Source: QHXW01 sp963768075 (GTDB lineage Bacteria > Acidobacteriota > Terriglobia > Bryobacterales > Bryobacteraceae). From it: a stretch of DNA of 64,000 nt. The notes under the pieces are model-generated. The model saw only the letters and a list, made by a program, of their open reading frames with translations. It was not told where the DNA came from and did no database searches. Shown in pieces: positions 8,612 to 16,910 of this stretch. How positions within the stretch are numbered: the first letter of the stretch is position 1; the number at the start of each line of letters is the position of its first letter. The position numbers were made by a program, and so were the translations under genes. The stretch covers positions 62,001 through 126,000 of the forward strand of contig CAVYHD010000001.1 in the NCBI GenBank assembly GCA_963768075.1, given 5' to 3'.

Positions 8612-9601
8612 TCAACTTCTCCCGAAGCCTTCCCATACATACGCGCAGAACTTGCGCAGGGTGCGGAAGCCGATGCGCTCATACAGCTCCACGGCCTCGC
8701 GGTTGGCGGCGGTTACGGTGAGGCTGACACGGCGGCAGCCGTGATCGCGCAAGCTGAGGAGCGACTGTCGCAGCAGTTCGTAACCCACGCCCATACCTCT
8801 TACCTGAGGCGCCACGCAGATCTGTGTGATGTGTCCCGACTCCGGGCCGACGACGCTCGCCAGCGAGATGCCGCTCAGCCAGCCGTGCGCGAGGTCAAGG
8901 GCCACATAGGAGGCTGGCCGGAAAAAGGTTCCGCAGCCGGGATACTGCACGATGTTGTACAAAAAACGCCGGGCGCCCGGCAGAGACCGGTACTGGTCGT
9001 TGATGAAGCTATCGATGTGGCCCGTGTAAGCCGCGGCGATCAGTTGCGCCGCGCCCTCCTGATGATGATCCGACCATCCTTCGATATGTACGCGGTGGCG
9101 TGCAGGGCGGACCGGAAGCGGCGGCGCGGCGGCAAAGTCGACCAGCATGAAATTGCGCTCATAAACGGTCAGGAATTCGGAGCCCGGAATGGCGCGCTGC
9201 ACGCCGGGCAGCAACATCATCAGTTGTGACTCGACTCGCCGTACCTGTGATCCCGTGACCACGCCCTCGAGCACCGCTGTGAGCAGGCGGCCTTCGTTCT
9301 CGACGGTGCGCCCGCCCCGGCGTACGTAGAGATCGCCGATCAGGCCCTTGTGCTCCTCAACCACGAAGTAGGAGTAACCGAGCACTTCCCCATCGGCCAT
9401 GAGCGCGCAGCCACTCAGCGCACGCAGGTCGAGGAAACGGCGCACCAGGTCGGCAGATTTTCCGAAGTCCCAGTCCAGTGCGGTCTTCCATTCGCGGGTT
9501 TCTTCTTCGAGCAGAGCGTTGAGGTGGCTGGAGCATAGCCGGCGCAGGTCGATCAATTCCGGAGTCTGGACGGCAGGGACAGGTTCGAGCCGGGCGGCCA
9601 T
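8612..9601 (-). CDS. GNAT-family acetyltransferase, tandem domain
   Basis: 329 residues. The C-terminal half is a clear GNAT domain: ITQICVAPQVRGMGVGYELL carries the acetyl-CoA loop (R-G-M-G-V-G), followed by NREAVELYERIGF. The N-terminal half has a weaker GNAT-like pattern (GEVLGYSYFVVEE), so this is probably a two-domain acetyltransferase of about twice the single-domain length. The acceptor is unknown. It sits alone between the toxin pair and the NHL gene. Confidence 0.75.
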   Translation of the reverse strand: MAARLEPVPAVQTPELIDLRRLCSSHLNALLEEETREWKTALDWDFGKSADLVRRFLDLRALSGCALMADGEVLGYSYFVVEEHKGLIGDLYVRRGGRTVENEGRLLTAVLEGVVTGSQVRRVESQLMMLLPGVQRAIPGSEFLTVYERNFMLVDFAAAPPLPVRPARHRVHIEGWSDHHQEGAAQLIAAAYTGHIDSFINDQYRSLPGARRFLYNIVQYPGCGTFFRPASYVALDLAHGWLSGISLASVVGPESGHITQICVAPQVRGMGVGYELLRQSLLSLRDHGCRRVSLTVTAANREAVELYERIGFRTLRKFCAYVWEGFGRS

Positions 9602-9626
9602 CTACCGGAATTATATCAGCGGCCGT

Positions 9627-10684
9627 CTAGTGCAACAGCCGTATCCGGTGAGATTCGCTGTCGCTGATGTAGACCACGCCGCTAGTGTCGACCAGGATGC
9701 CGTGCGGACGCGAGAGGCGGCACGCCAGGGGGTTGCCGGCCGGTCCGTCGCCGCGCTCGCCGGTGCCGGCGACGGTCTGGATGATGCCTGTTTTCAGGTC
9801 GATACGGCGGATGGTGTGACTCTCGGTGTCGGCGATGTAGAGGCTGCCATCCGGCGCATAGGCGATTCCTTTGGGACCGGAGAGTTTCGCCAGCCGGGCG
9901 GGTCCGCCGTCTCCCGTGTAACCCTGTTCGCCCGTGCCGGCAACGTGGTGAATGCGATGATCCTGCACATCGATCCGGTAGACAGCGTTGCCTTCCCGCA
10001 GCACCAGGTAAATGTTTCCCTCCGGATCTATCGTGAGCGCGCGCGGCCCATTCAGAGGTGTGCCGGCAAGCGGAGATCCGTCCGGAGTGGGTGCGGCTTC
10101 ACCTGTGCCGGCGAACGTGCTGATCGTTCCAGTCGGGAGATCTACCCGTCGAATGCGGCGGTTCCCAATATCGCAGATAAGCAGCGAGCCATCGCTCGCG
10201 AAAGCGATGCTGTGCGGCTGGCGCAATTGCGCCTTGGCGGCGGGACCGCCATCGCCGCTGAATCCGGGTTGGCCGGTGCCTGCAACGTGGTGATGATGCG
10301 GGTGCGTGCGTCGACGCGCCGCACCACATGATTCTGCATCTCCACAAAGAACATGTTGCCGGCGGAGTCGAAGCGCACCTCGTAGGGCTCGTTGAGCGAC
10401 GCAGAGAGTGCCGGACCTCCATCGCCGGTATAGCCGTGCTGGCCATTGCCCGCGACATCCGAAAGCCTGCGCGTCTTTAAATCCAAGCGCCGGACGCGAT
10501 GATTGCCGACTTCGCAGAAGTAGAGCGCACCGTCGGGTCCCATTGTCATGCCATAGGGATTGTTGATCTGAGTTTCCGAATAGCCGGGCGTACCGTCGCC
10601 GGCGATGGTGGTGATTTGTTTGGACGCGGCGGCGAGCGAGACACAAATGACCAGGGCGCACAAGCAGCAGGACCTATTCGACAT
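9627..10684 (-). pseudogene. Secreted NHL-repeat beta-propeller protein, one frameshift
   Basis: Signal peptide (MSNRSCCLCALVICVSLAAA) followed by at least five NHL repeats, each ending in V(A)GTG..G..GDGGPA or similar and containing DGALYFCE, GSLLICDIGNRRIRR or GSLYIADTESHTIRR. The frame breaks near 10286: the first part reads RTRIITT then leaves the family pattern, while VAGTGQPGFSGDGGP continues in another frame. Adding one base (ACG.GTTGCAGGC) restores a full propeller of about 350 residues. A sequencing error is as likely as real inactivation. Predicted role: secreted protein-protein or ligand-binding propeller. Its start overlaps the upstream GT9 gene by 11 bases, suggesting an operon. 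Confidence 0.7.
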
Positions 10685-11468
10685 TGCCGAGCGAGTCTAG
10701 CACTTCTTCGACGGAAATGTCTGCAATCTCCGCATTGGCGATCACCTGAACATGCGGACCGCGGGGCGACCATATCCGGGGATCTGTGGGTCCGAACAAG
10801 GCGACTACCGAGGCGCCGGCGGCGGCGGCGAGATGCGTGATACCGCTGTCGTTGCCGATGTAAACGCGGGCGGTGGCCAGCCAGCAGGCGAGCTCGTAAA
10901 GATTATCGAGACGCATGGCGTCTGGTAGCGGATCTTCGGGGCCGGCACACCAGCGAACCGGTATATGCGCCTCAAGGCGGCGGGCGAGTTCCCTGTAGCG
11001 GTCGAGGGGCCAGCATTTTCTTCGACTTCCGGAGAATGGATGAATCACCGCGAAACCGGCGTCCCGGCGGGGGCATTCGATGCGAGGAGTTGCCGGAACC
11101 GGGCCGCCTACCTGCCCGGCGAAATAGTCAGCTGCGTGTGTTGGGCAATCGTCCGGTGGAACTGCTGTAAAGAATTGAAAAGGAAGGCCTTGGACAGCAT
11201 GCCGGAACTCTGGCCGGTTGGTCCCGTACCATGAGATGATTGAATCGAAAGAACTTAGCTCCGCTCGCAGCTTCTCGGAGTGGCCCAACTCCAACATATC
11301 CAGGCCTGTAGCGGCGATGGAGCGGGTGCGATCGGCGAAACCAGCGAGCGGCAGGTTCTGGGAAGCGGCCCAAATCTCGACATAATCGGCGCTAAGAGAC
11401 TCCATTGCCGGTAGAGTTAGAATGAAGTCGCCAATCGCCCCTGGCCGGATGATGAGTCTTCTGTGCAT
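10674..11468 (-). CDS. Glycosyltransferase family 9 (heptosyltransferase-like)
   Basis: 264 residues. The N-terminus RLIIRPGAIGDFILTLPAME is the GT9 signature, and the second half carries YIGNDSGITHLAAAAGASVVALFGPTDP, the donor-binding region. It is shorter than typical heptosyltransferases (about 330 residues), so the N-terminal domain is compact. GT9 enzymes add heptose or related sugars to the LPS core on the cytoplasmic side. Its 3' end overlaps the NHL gene. The ATG at 11468 diverges from the cysM promoter. Confidence 0.85.
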   Translation of the reverse strand: MHRRLIIRPGAIGDFILTLPAMESLSADYVEIWAASQNLPLAGFADRTRSIAATGLDMLELGHSEKLRAELSSFDSIISWYGTNRPEFRHAVQGLPFQFFTAVPPDDCPTHAADYFAGQVGGPVPATPRIECPRRDAGFAVIHPFSGSRRKCWPLDRYRELARRLEAHIPVRWCAGPEDPLPDAMRLDNLYELACWLATARVYIGNDSGITHLAAAAGASVVALFGPTDPRIWSPRGPHVQVIANAEIADISVEEVLDSLGNVE

Positions 11469-11485
11469 GCCGAATCATCCCAATC

Positions 11486-11513
11486 TTGACAGAGATTCAG
11501 GCGCTGGTAGAAT
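11486..11513 (+). promoter_or_regulatory. Sigma-70-type promoter of the cysM operon
   Basis: TTGACA at 11486-11491, 16 bases of spacer, then TAGAAT at 11508-11513; 31 bases separate the -10 from the ATG at 11545. This is the best-matching promoter I found in the window. No obvious operator repeat overlaps it. Confidence 0.6.
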
Positions 11514-11544
11514 GGGTAAAAGTAATTCCTTTTAATTCAGAGAC

Positions 11545-12492
11545 ATGGCGCAGGCGGCTTTGACCCCAATCGTAACTTACCAAACCGATGTGCTCTCAAC
11601 GATCGGCCGGACGCCGCTGGTGCGCCTGATGCGAGTCACGGCGGATTTGCCGGGCATCGAGATCTACGGCAAGGCCGAGTACGCCAATCCGGGCGGCAGC
11701 GTGAAGGACCGGCCGGCGCTTAACATGATCCTGGATGGCGAACGAACCGGAAAGCTGACGCCTGAGCGAGTGATTCTCGACGCCACCAGCGGCAACACCG
11801 GGATTGCGTATGCGATGATTGCGGCGGCCAAGCGGTATCGGGTGAAGTTGTGCCTGCCCGCGAATGCGTCTCTCGAGCGCAAACGGATTCTGAAGGCCTA
11901 TGGCGCCGAAGTGGTACTTACGGACCCGGCGGAAGGATCGGACGGGGCCATTCGGAAGTGCCGCGAGATCTACAACGCCGACCCGGATCGTTACTTCTAT
12001 CCGGACCAGTACAACAACCCGGCGAACTGGATAGCGCACTTTGAAAACACGGGTCCGGAAATCATTGCACAGACGGCGGGCAGGGTGACGCATTTCATCG
12101 CGTCGATGGGAACCAGCGGAACCTTCATGGGCGTAACGCGGCGGATGCGTCGCGATTTGCCGGACGTGAAGTGCTATTCGGCCCAACCCTCGAGCGGATT
12201 CCATGGGCTGGAGGGACTCAAGCACATGGCAACGGCGATCGTGCCGGGTATCTATGACGACCAACTCGCGGACGGCAACCTGTGGATCGAGACCGAGGAC
12301 GCCTACCGCATGGTGCGGCGTTTGGCCAGAGAAGAGGGTCTGCTGGTGGGGATCTCGTCGGGCGCAAACGTAAACGCGGCGCTGCAACTGGGCCGCGGCC
12401 TGCACCGCGGAGGAAAAAGCGCGGTGATTGTGACCATGCTCTGCGACAGCGCGGACAAATATCTAAGCGAACACTTCTGGGACGAGGAATGA
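11545..12492 (+). CDS. cysM: Cysteine synthase, CysM type (thiocarboxylate-linked)
   Basis: 315 residues, fold-type II PLP enzyme. NPGGSVKDRPA holds the Schiff-base lysine; SGNTGIAYAMI is the substrate loop; GTSGTFMGV is the phosphate-binding glycine loop and ISSGANVNAA the C-terminal PLP contact. In this family the enzyme replaces the acetyl or phosphate group of activated serine by sulfur. The next two genes encode a JAMM peptidase and a CysO-like carrier fusion, so the sulfur donor here is probably a protein thiocarboxylate, as in mycobacterial CysM (family knowledge), rather than free sulfide. The stop overlaps the ATG of the JAMM gene (ATGA). Confidence 0.88.
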   Translation: MAQAALTPIVTYQTDVLSTIGRTPLVRLMRVTADLPGIEIYGKAEYANPGGSVKDRPALNMILDGERTGKLTPERVILDATSGNTGIAYAMIAAAKRYRVKLCLPANASLERKRILKAYGAEVVLTDPAEGSDGAIRKCREIYNADPDRYFYPDQYNNPANWIAHFENTGPEIIAQTAGRVTHFIASMGTSGTFMGVTRRMRRDLPDVKCYSAQPSSGFHGLEGLKHMATAIVPGIYDDQLADGNLWIETEDAYRMVRRLAREEGLLVGISSGANVNAALQLGRGLHRGGKSAVIVTMLCDSADKYLSEHFWDEE

Positions 12493-12917
12493 TCGAGATC
12501 GCCGAACAACCGTGGCGGCAAATGGTAGAGCACGCCCGCGCCACCTATCCGAACGAATGTTGCGGCGCGATGCTGGGGACGGTTGGCGACGGCCGAAAAC
12601 AAGTGGTGATTGCGCTGCCGCTCGAGAATGCTTCGGCAGGCCCGCAGCACGCGCGGTACGAATTGCGGCCCGCGGATCTGCTGCATGCCGAGCGCGAGGC
12701 GCGCAAGCAGAACATGGATTTGGTGGGGATTTATCACTCGCATCCAGACTGCGGCGCGTACTTCTCCGAAACGGATCTGAAGAATTCTTGCCCGTGGTAC
12801 TCTTTTGTAGTTCTCTCCATCCAGAAGGGCGAGTTTGATCACGCCAACAGCTTCTTGCCTAACCCGGATCAGACCGCGGCGGAAAAGGAAGAACTGATTT
12901 ACAACAGCCGCGCGTGA
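12489..12917 (+). CDS. mec: JAMM/MPN+ metallopeptidase (Mec+-like)
   Basis: 142 residues from ATG 12489, which overlaps the cysM stop; an upstream extension to 12282 lies in cysM and is rejected. The zinc motif is complete: E in NECCGAML, then GIYHSHPDCGAYFSETDLK, giving H-S-H-P and S..D. In Mycobacterium the homologue Mec+ releases cysteine from the CysO-cysteine adduct after CysM has acted. Here the same job is expected, and the enzyme may also cut the carrier-E1 fusion encoded next (see findings). Part of the operon cysM-mec-cysO/moeB. Confidence 0.88.
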   Translation: MIEIAEQPWRQMVEHARATYPNECCGAMLGTVGDGRKQVVIALPLENASAGPQHARYELRPADLLHAEREARKQNMDLVGIYHSHPDCGAYFSETDLKNSCPWYSFVVLSIQKGEFDHANSFLPNPDQTAAEKEELIYNSRA

Positions 12918-12941
12918 GCGCGCTTGAGCGAATAGGAACCA

Positions 12942-14387
12942 ATGCCCAAAGTATTAATTCCAACCCCTCTGCGGCAGTACGCAGACAAACACGACAGTGT
13001 GGACCTGAAAGGCTCGACGGCAGGTGAGGTACTGGGAGCTTTGACCGCCCAGTTTCCGGAGCTGCGCCGCCAGATCTACAGCGACGAGGGCAAGCTGCGA
13101 AGCTTCGTCAACGTCTATCTGAACGACGAAGACATCCGCTACCTGCAAAAAGAAGCGACACCGGTGAAGGATGGCGACACCATCTCGATTGTGCCCAGCA
13201 TCGCCGGGGGCGCGGCAGTGGAAGCTCCTCCGCAACCGGCCACGCTTTCGAAGGACGAGATCCTGCGCTATAGCCGGCACCTGATCATGCCCGAAGTCGG
13301 GATGGAAGGCCAACTCAAGCTGAAGAGTGCGAAGGTCCTCATGATCGGCGCGGGCGGCCTGGGAGCACCGTTGGGGATGTACCTGGCGGCGGCGGGCGTG
13401 GGGCGCATCGGCGTTGTGGACTTCGACGTGGTGGATTTCACGAACTTACAGCGCCAGGTGATCCACGGTACCAGCGACGTGGGGCGCAAAAAGCTGGATT
13501 CGGCCGCCGACACGATGCGCGGAATCAATCCGTACGTGCAAATCGATAAGCACGACGTGGCACTATCGAGTGAAAATGCGCTGGACCTTTTCAAAGACTA
13601 CGACATCATCGTGGACGGCACGGACAATTTCCCGACGCGCTACCTAGTGAACGACGCCAGCGTGCTGACAGGAAAACCTAACGTATACGGCTCGATTTTC
13701 CGCTTCGAAGGGCAGGCGACGGTGTTCGCCTATGAGGGCGGGCCGTGCTACCGGTGCCTGTATCCGGAGCCGCCACCTCCCGGCCTGGTACCAAGTTGCG
13801 CGGAGGGCGGCGTGCTGGGCATCCTGCCGGGAATCATCGGACTCATCCAGGCCACCGAGACAGTCAAGTTGATTTTAGGGAAGGGCGAACCGCTGGTGGG
13901 CCGTCTGTTACTGTACGACGCGCTGGCCATGCGCTTTCGCGAATTGAAGCTCCGCAAGAATCCGGAATGCCCGGTATGCGGCGAGCATCCGACTATCACA
14001 AAGCTGATCGACTACCAGCAGTTCTGCGGCATCCCGCAGCATGAGCCGGCCCCCGCGCCCGGAGTTGCGGAAGGGGAGATCGATCCGGTCGAGGTAAAGG
14101 CCAAGATCGATCGCGGCGACCGCTTCGTGCTGATCGATGTGCGCGAGCCGCATGAATACCAGATTTGCAACATTCCTTTTGCAAAGTTGATTCCGCTGGG
14201 TGAACTGCCGAAGCGTGTGAACGAACTGAATTCGGCGGACGAAATCGTGGCACACTGCAAGAGCGGGATGCGCAGCGCGAAAGCGGTGGAGTTCCTCAAG
14301 CAGGCGGGGTTCAAGAAGGTCAGGAACATGAAGGGCGGTATCCTGGCCTGGAGCGACAAGGTGGATCCAAAAGTGCCAAAATATTGA
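12942..14387 (+). CDS. Sulfur carrier (CysO)-MoeB-rhodanese triple fusion
   Basis: 481 residues with three parts. Residues 1-90 are a ubiquitin-like MoaD/ThiS/CysO domain ending in IVPSIAGG, the same kind of diglycine tail as CysO, but followed here by a linker (AAVEAPPQPA). Residues about 105-355 are an E1-like MoeB/ThiF adenylyltransferase: IGAGGLGAPLG nucleotide loop, the DNFPTRY segment, and two zinc Cys pairs (CYRCLYP, CPVCGEH). Residues about 370-481 are a rhodanese with active loop CKSGMRS. The parts would adenylate the carrier tail and pass sulfur from the rhodanese cysteine to make a thiocarboxylate for CysM. The carrier is normally a separate protein; with an internal GG it must be cut, or replaced in trans, to work. 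Confidence 0.88.
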   Translation: MPKVLIPTPLRQYADKHDSVDLKGSTAGEVLGALTAQFPELRRQIYSDEGKLRSFVNVYLNDEDIRYLQKEATPVKDGDTISIVPSIAGGAAVEAPPQPATLSKDEILRYSRHLIMPEVGMEGQLKLKSAKVLMIGAGGLGAPLGMYLAAAGVGRIGVVDFDVVDFTNLQRQVIHGTSDVGRKKLDSAADTMRGINPYVQIDKHDVALSSENALDLFKDYDIIVDGTDNFPTRYLVNDASVLTGKPNVYGSIFRFEGQATVFAYEGGPCYRCLYPEPPPPGLVPSCAEGGVLGILPGIIGLIQATETVKLILGKGEPLVGRLLLYDALAMRFRELKLRKNPECPVCGEHPTITKLIDYQQFCGIPQHEPAPAPGVAEGEIDPVEVKAKIDRGDRFVLIDVREPHEYQICNIPFAKLIPLGELPKRVNELNSADEIVAHCKSGMRSAKAVEFLKQAGFKKVRNMKGGILAWSDKVDPKVPKY

Positions 14388-14388
14388 A

Positions 14389-15690
14389 ATGCGTTCCCAC
14401 GTTGTCCTGACGGGTCTGTTGTACGTGGTGACGGCCGCGGGGGCTACCAATCCGCCGACGGTGACGTTCACTCGAGACGTCGCACCCGTTCTCGAAAGGA
14501 ATTGCCAGGGGTGCCATCGTCCGGGCGAAGCGGGCCCTTTTCCTCTTCTCACATATGAGCAGGCTCGGCCTTGGGCCAAAGCCATGAAAGAGGCGGTGCT
14601 GCTGAAGAAGATGCCGCCGTGGTTCGCTGATCCGCACTACGGTAAATTCTCCAACGACCGATCGCTCGCGCAGAAAGACGTTGATACCCTGGTGTCGTGG
14701 GCCGACACCGGCACGCCACTGGGAGATCCGAAGGACCTGCCGCCGCCGGTGGACTTTCTAAATGGGTGGTCGATTCCGAAGCCGGATATCGTCTACGAGC
14801 TGCCGCACGCTTTTCAGATTCCTGCGTCGGGAACGATTGAGTATCAAAAAGTCGTGGTGCCATCCGGATTCACCGAAGACAAGTGGGTTCAGTTTGCCGA
14901 AGCGCGGCCCGACAATCGCGCGCAGGTGCACCACATGATCCTGTTCATTCGCGAACCGGGTTCTCACTGGCTCAAAGACGCGAAGCCGGGCGTATTCTTC
15001 GTCGCGCCGAAGACTACGGAACCAGACGCTGATACGAGCTCCCTGCCCAGCGATTTCCTGGTTGGCTACGCACCCGGTCAACCCGCGGAGATTCTGCCAC
15101 CGGGTCAAGCCAAGTTGATTAAGGCAGGGTCCGACCTCGTGCTGGAGATTCATTACACAACGAATGGAAAAGCGAGCACGGACCGCAGCAAGTTCGGCCT
15201 GGTCTTCGCGAAGCAGCCGCCCAAAGAACGCGTGCTGACGTTGTCCGCCACCAATGGCACGTTCAAGATTCCACCCGGAGCTCCGAATTATAAGGTCGAC
15301 GCATCGTTTGAATTAGGAACCACCGTGAATCTTGCGAGCCTACATCCGCACATGCATGGGCGCGGGAAAGACTTCGAATACCGGATCGTATATCCGACGG
15401 GTGAAACGGAAACGCTGCTGCGCGTGCCGCGCTACAACTGGCATTGGCAGCTCTGGTATAACCTCGCCCAGCCTATCGTTCTACCGAAAGGCACGCGGAT
15501 CGAGTGCACTGCTCATTTCGACAATTCCGCCAACAATCCCGACAACGCGGACCCGACGAAGGAAGTGACCTGGGGTGACCAGAGCTGGGATGAGATGATG
15601 GTAGGCTTCTTCGATATCACTTTCCCGGCCACCATGCCGGTGCAGGACATTTTTCCGCGGAAAGACACGAAGAGCGCGGGCGGGCAGTAA
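14389..15690 (+). CDS. Secreted cytochrome c / copper monooxygenase-like protein
   Basis: 433 residues starting one base after the preceding stop, so probably cotranscribed. Signal peptide to about residue 19. A haem-binding NCQGCH follows near residue 40, in the TFTRDVAPVLERNCQGCHRPG context usual for cytochrome c in these bacteria. The rest resembles the copper type II ascorbate-dependent monooxygenase fold, with candidate copper ligands in VHHMILF, LEIHYTTNG and HPHMHGRGKDFEY. Function is not known; proteins of this class are predicted periplasmic redox enzymes. No link to cysteine synthesis is evident other than position. Confidence 0.75.
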   Translation: MRSHVVLTGLLYVVTAAGATNPPTVTFTRDVAPVLERNCQGCHRPGEAGPFPLLTYEQARPWAKAMKEAVLLKKMPPWFADPHYGKFSNDRSLAQKDVDTLVSWADTGTPLGDPKDLPPPVDFLNGWSIPKPDIVYELPHAFQIPASGTIEYQKVVVPSGFTEDKWVQFAEARPDNRAQVHHMILFIREPGSHWLKDAKPGVFFVAPKTTEPDADTSSLPSDFLVGYAPGQPAEILPPGQAKLIKAGSDLVLEIHYTTNGKASTDRSKFGLVFAKQPPKERVLTLSATNGTFKIPPGAPNYKVDASFELGTTVNLASLHPHMHGRGKDFEYRIVYPTGETETLLRVPRYNWHWQLWYNLAQPIVLPKGTRIECTAHFDNSANNPDNADPTKEVTWGDQSWDEMMVGFFDITFPATMPVQDIFPRKDTKSAGGQ

Positions 15691-15769
15691 CGGCCAATCC
15701 TTCTCCCTCGCAACGTTCCGACACCCGTTTCGCTTGACATTGATCGGCGGGATTCGCTTTGCTGAAGAA

Positions 15770-16078
15770 ATGGCAATGATGAAGGTAGCGTCTGTTGACG
15801 CTGTGGGCAGAGATTCGGTGATCGAAGTAATGGTGGGCGACACGCCTTACGCGGTGTGCAACGTCGCCGGAAAGGTTACGGCGCTTTACGGGATTTGCCC
15901 GCATCGCGGCGGCCCGCTGGGGCAGGGCGCCATCCACGGACAGAATGTCGTGTGCCCTTGGCACTCCTGGGAATGGAATTGCTCTACGGGCGAAAATGAT
16001 ATGGATCCGACTCAAAAGGTCGCCACCTGCGAAGTGAAGGTGGAAGGCGCCGACATCTTCCTGAACCTTCCAGCCTAG
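15770..16078 (+). CDS. Small Rieske [2Fe-2S] ferredoxin-like protein
   Basis: 102 residues from ATG 15770; ATG 15776 or TTG 15734 are alternatives. Both cluster motifs are intact: CPHRGGPLG (C-x-H) and CPWHSW (C-x-x-H). Similar to the small Rieske proteins (NirD-like or dioxygenase ferredoxin-like) that pass electrons to an oxygenase or reductase. No partner gene is adjacent. Eleven bases separate it from fpg. Confidence 0.85.
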   Translation: MAMMKVASVDAVGRDSVIEVMVGDTPYAVCNVAGKVTALYGICPHRGGPLGQGAIHGQNVVCPWHSWEWNCSTGENDMDPTQKVATCEVKVEGADIFLNLPA

Positions 16079-16088
16079 CTGAGACACG

Positions 16089-16886
16089 GTGCCCGAACTT
16101 CCCGAAGTGGAGACGATTACTCGCGCGCTTGATCCCCGGCTGCGCGGGTGCCGGATCGTCAGCGCCGAGTTCCGCGGTGCGCAGCTGGTGTTGCGGGGCG
16201 ACCCTGATGCGACGGCCGCGGGCCTTGCGGGGCGCCGGGTAAGAGCTGTCAAGCGGCACGGTAAGTTCATCGAGATGGAGCTCGATGGCGGGCAGTCGTT
16301 TACCGTGCATCTGGGTATGACCGGAAAGCTACTCCTGAATGGCGTAGTTGGCAAACACACGCACGCCATCCTGACGCTGGATCGCGGCGTGCTGCTGTAC
16401 GATGACAGCCGCCAATTCGGGAAGCTGGAGTTGACCAAGGGCCTGCCGGCACGCGTGGCTAAACTCGGGCCCGAACCGCTGGAAGTGACATTGGAAGAGT
16501 TCGCGGTCCGCTTGCGCGCCCGCCGGACGAAAATGAAGGCGCTGCTGTTGAACCAGAAATTCCTGCGCGGGATCGGCAATATCTACGCGGACGAGGCGTT
16601 GTTCCGCGCCGGGGTTCATCCGCTGGCCATCGCGGCGCGGCTGCGGCCAGACCGTGTAAAGAAACTGCATGCAGCTATACGGCAAGTGCTGAAGGAAGCG
16701 ATTGCAGCCGGTGGCTCATCGGTATCCGATTACGTCGATGTCGATGGGAGCCAGGGAAGTTTTCAGTTCCGGCACAATGTGTACCAGAAAACAGGCGAGC
16801 CCTGTCCGCGCTGCGGCGGCAGCATACGACGGATTCTAGTGACGCAGCGGGGAAGCCATTTTTGTCCGCGATGCCAGAAGATATAG
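16089..16886 (+). CDS. mutM: Formamidopyrimidine-DNA glycosylase
   Basis: 265 residues from a GTG. After the initiator the protein begins PELPEVETI, giving the catalytic N-terminal proline and the glutamate at position 3. The H2TH region contains NQKFLRGIGNIYADEALFRA, and the C-terminus is the zinc finger CPRCGG...CPRCQ. The enzyme removes oxidised purines such as 8-oxoguanine and nicks the site. Normal family length. It converges with the tamB-like gene, with 24 bases between them and no clear terminator. Confidence 0.95.
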   Translation: MPELPEVETITRALDPRLRGCRIVSAEFRGAQLVLRGDPDATAAGLAGRRVRAVKRHGKFIEMELDGGQSFTVHLGMTGKLLLNGVVGKHTHAILTLDRGVLLYDDSRQFGKLELTKGLPARVAKLGPEPLEVTLEEFAVRLRARRTKMKALLLNQKFLRGIGNIYADEALFRAGVHPLAIAARLRPDRVKKLHAAIRQVLKEAIAAGGSSVSDYVDVDGSQGSFQFRHNVYQKTGEPCPRCGGSIRRILVTQRGSHFCPRCQKI

Positions 16887-16910
16887 GTGACCTGGCGGGT
16901 CGTCTGGCTC

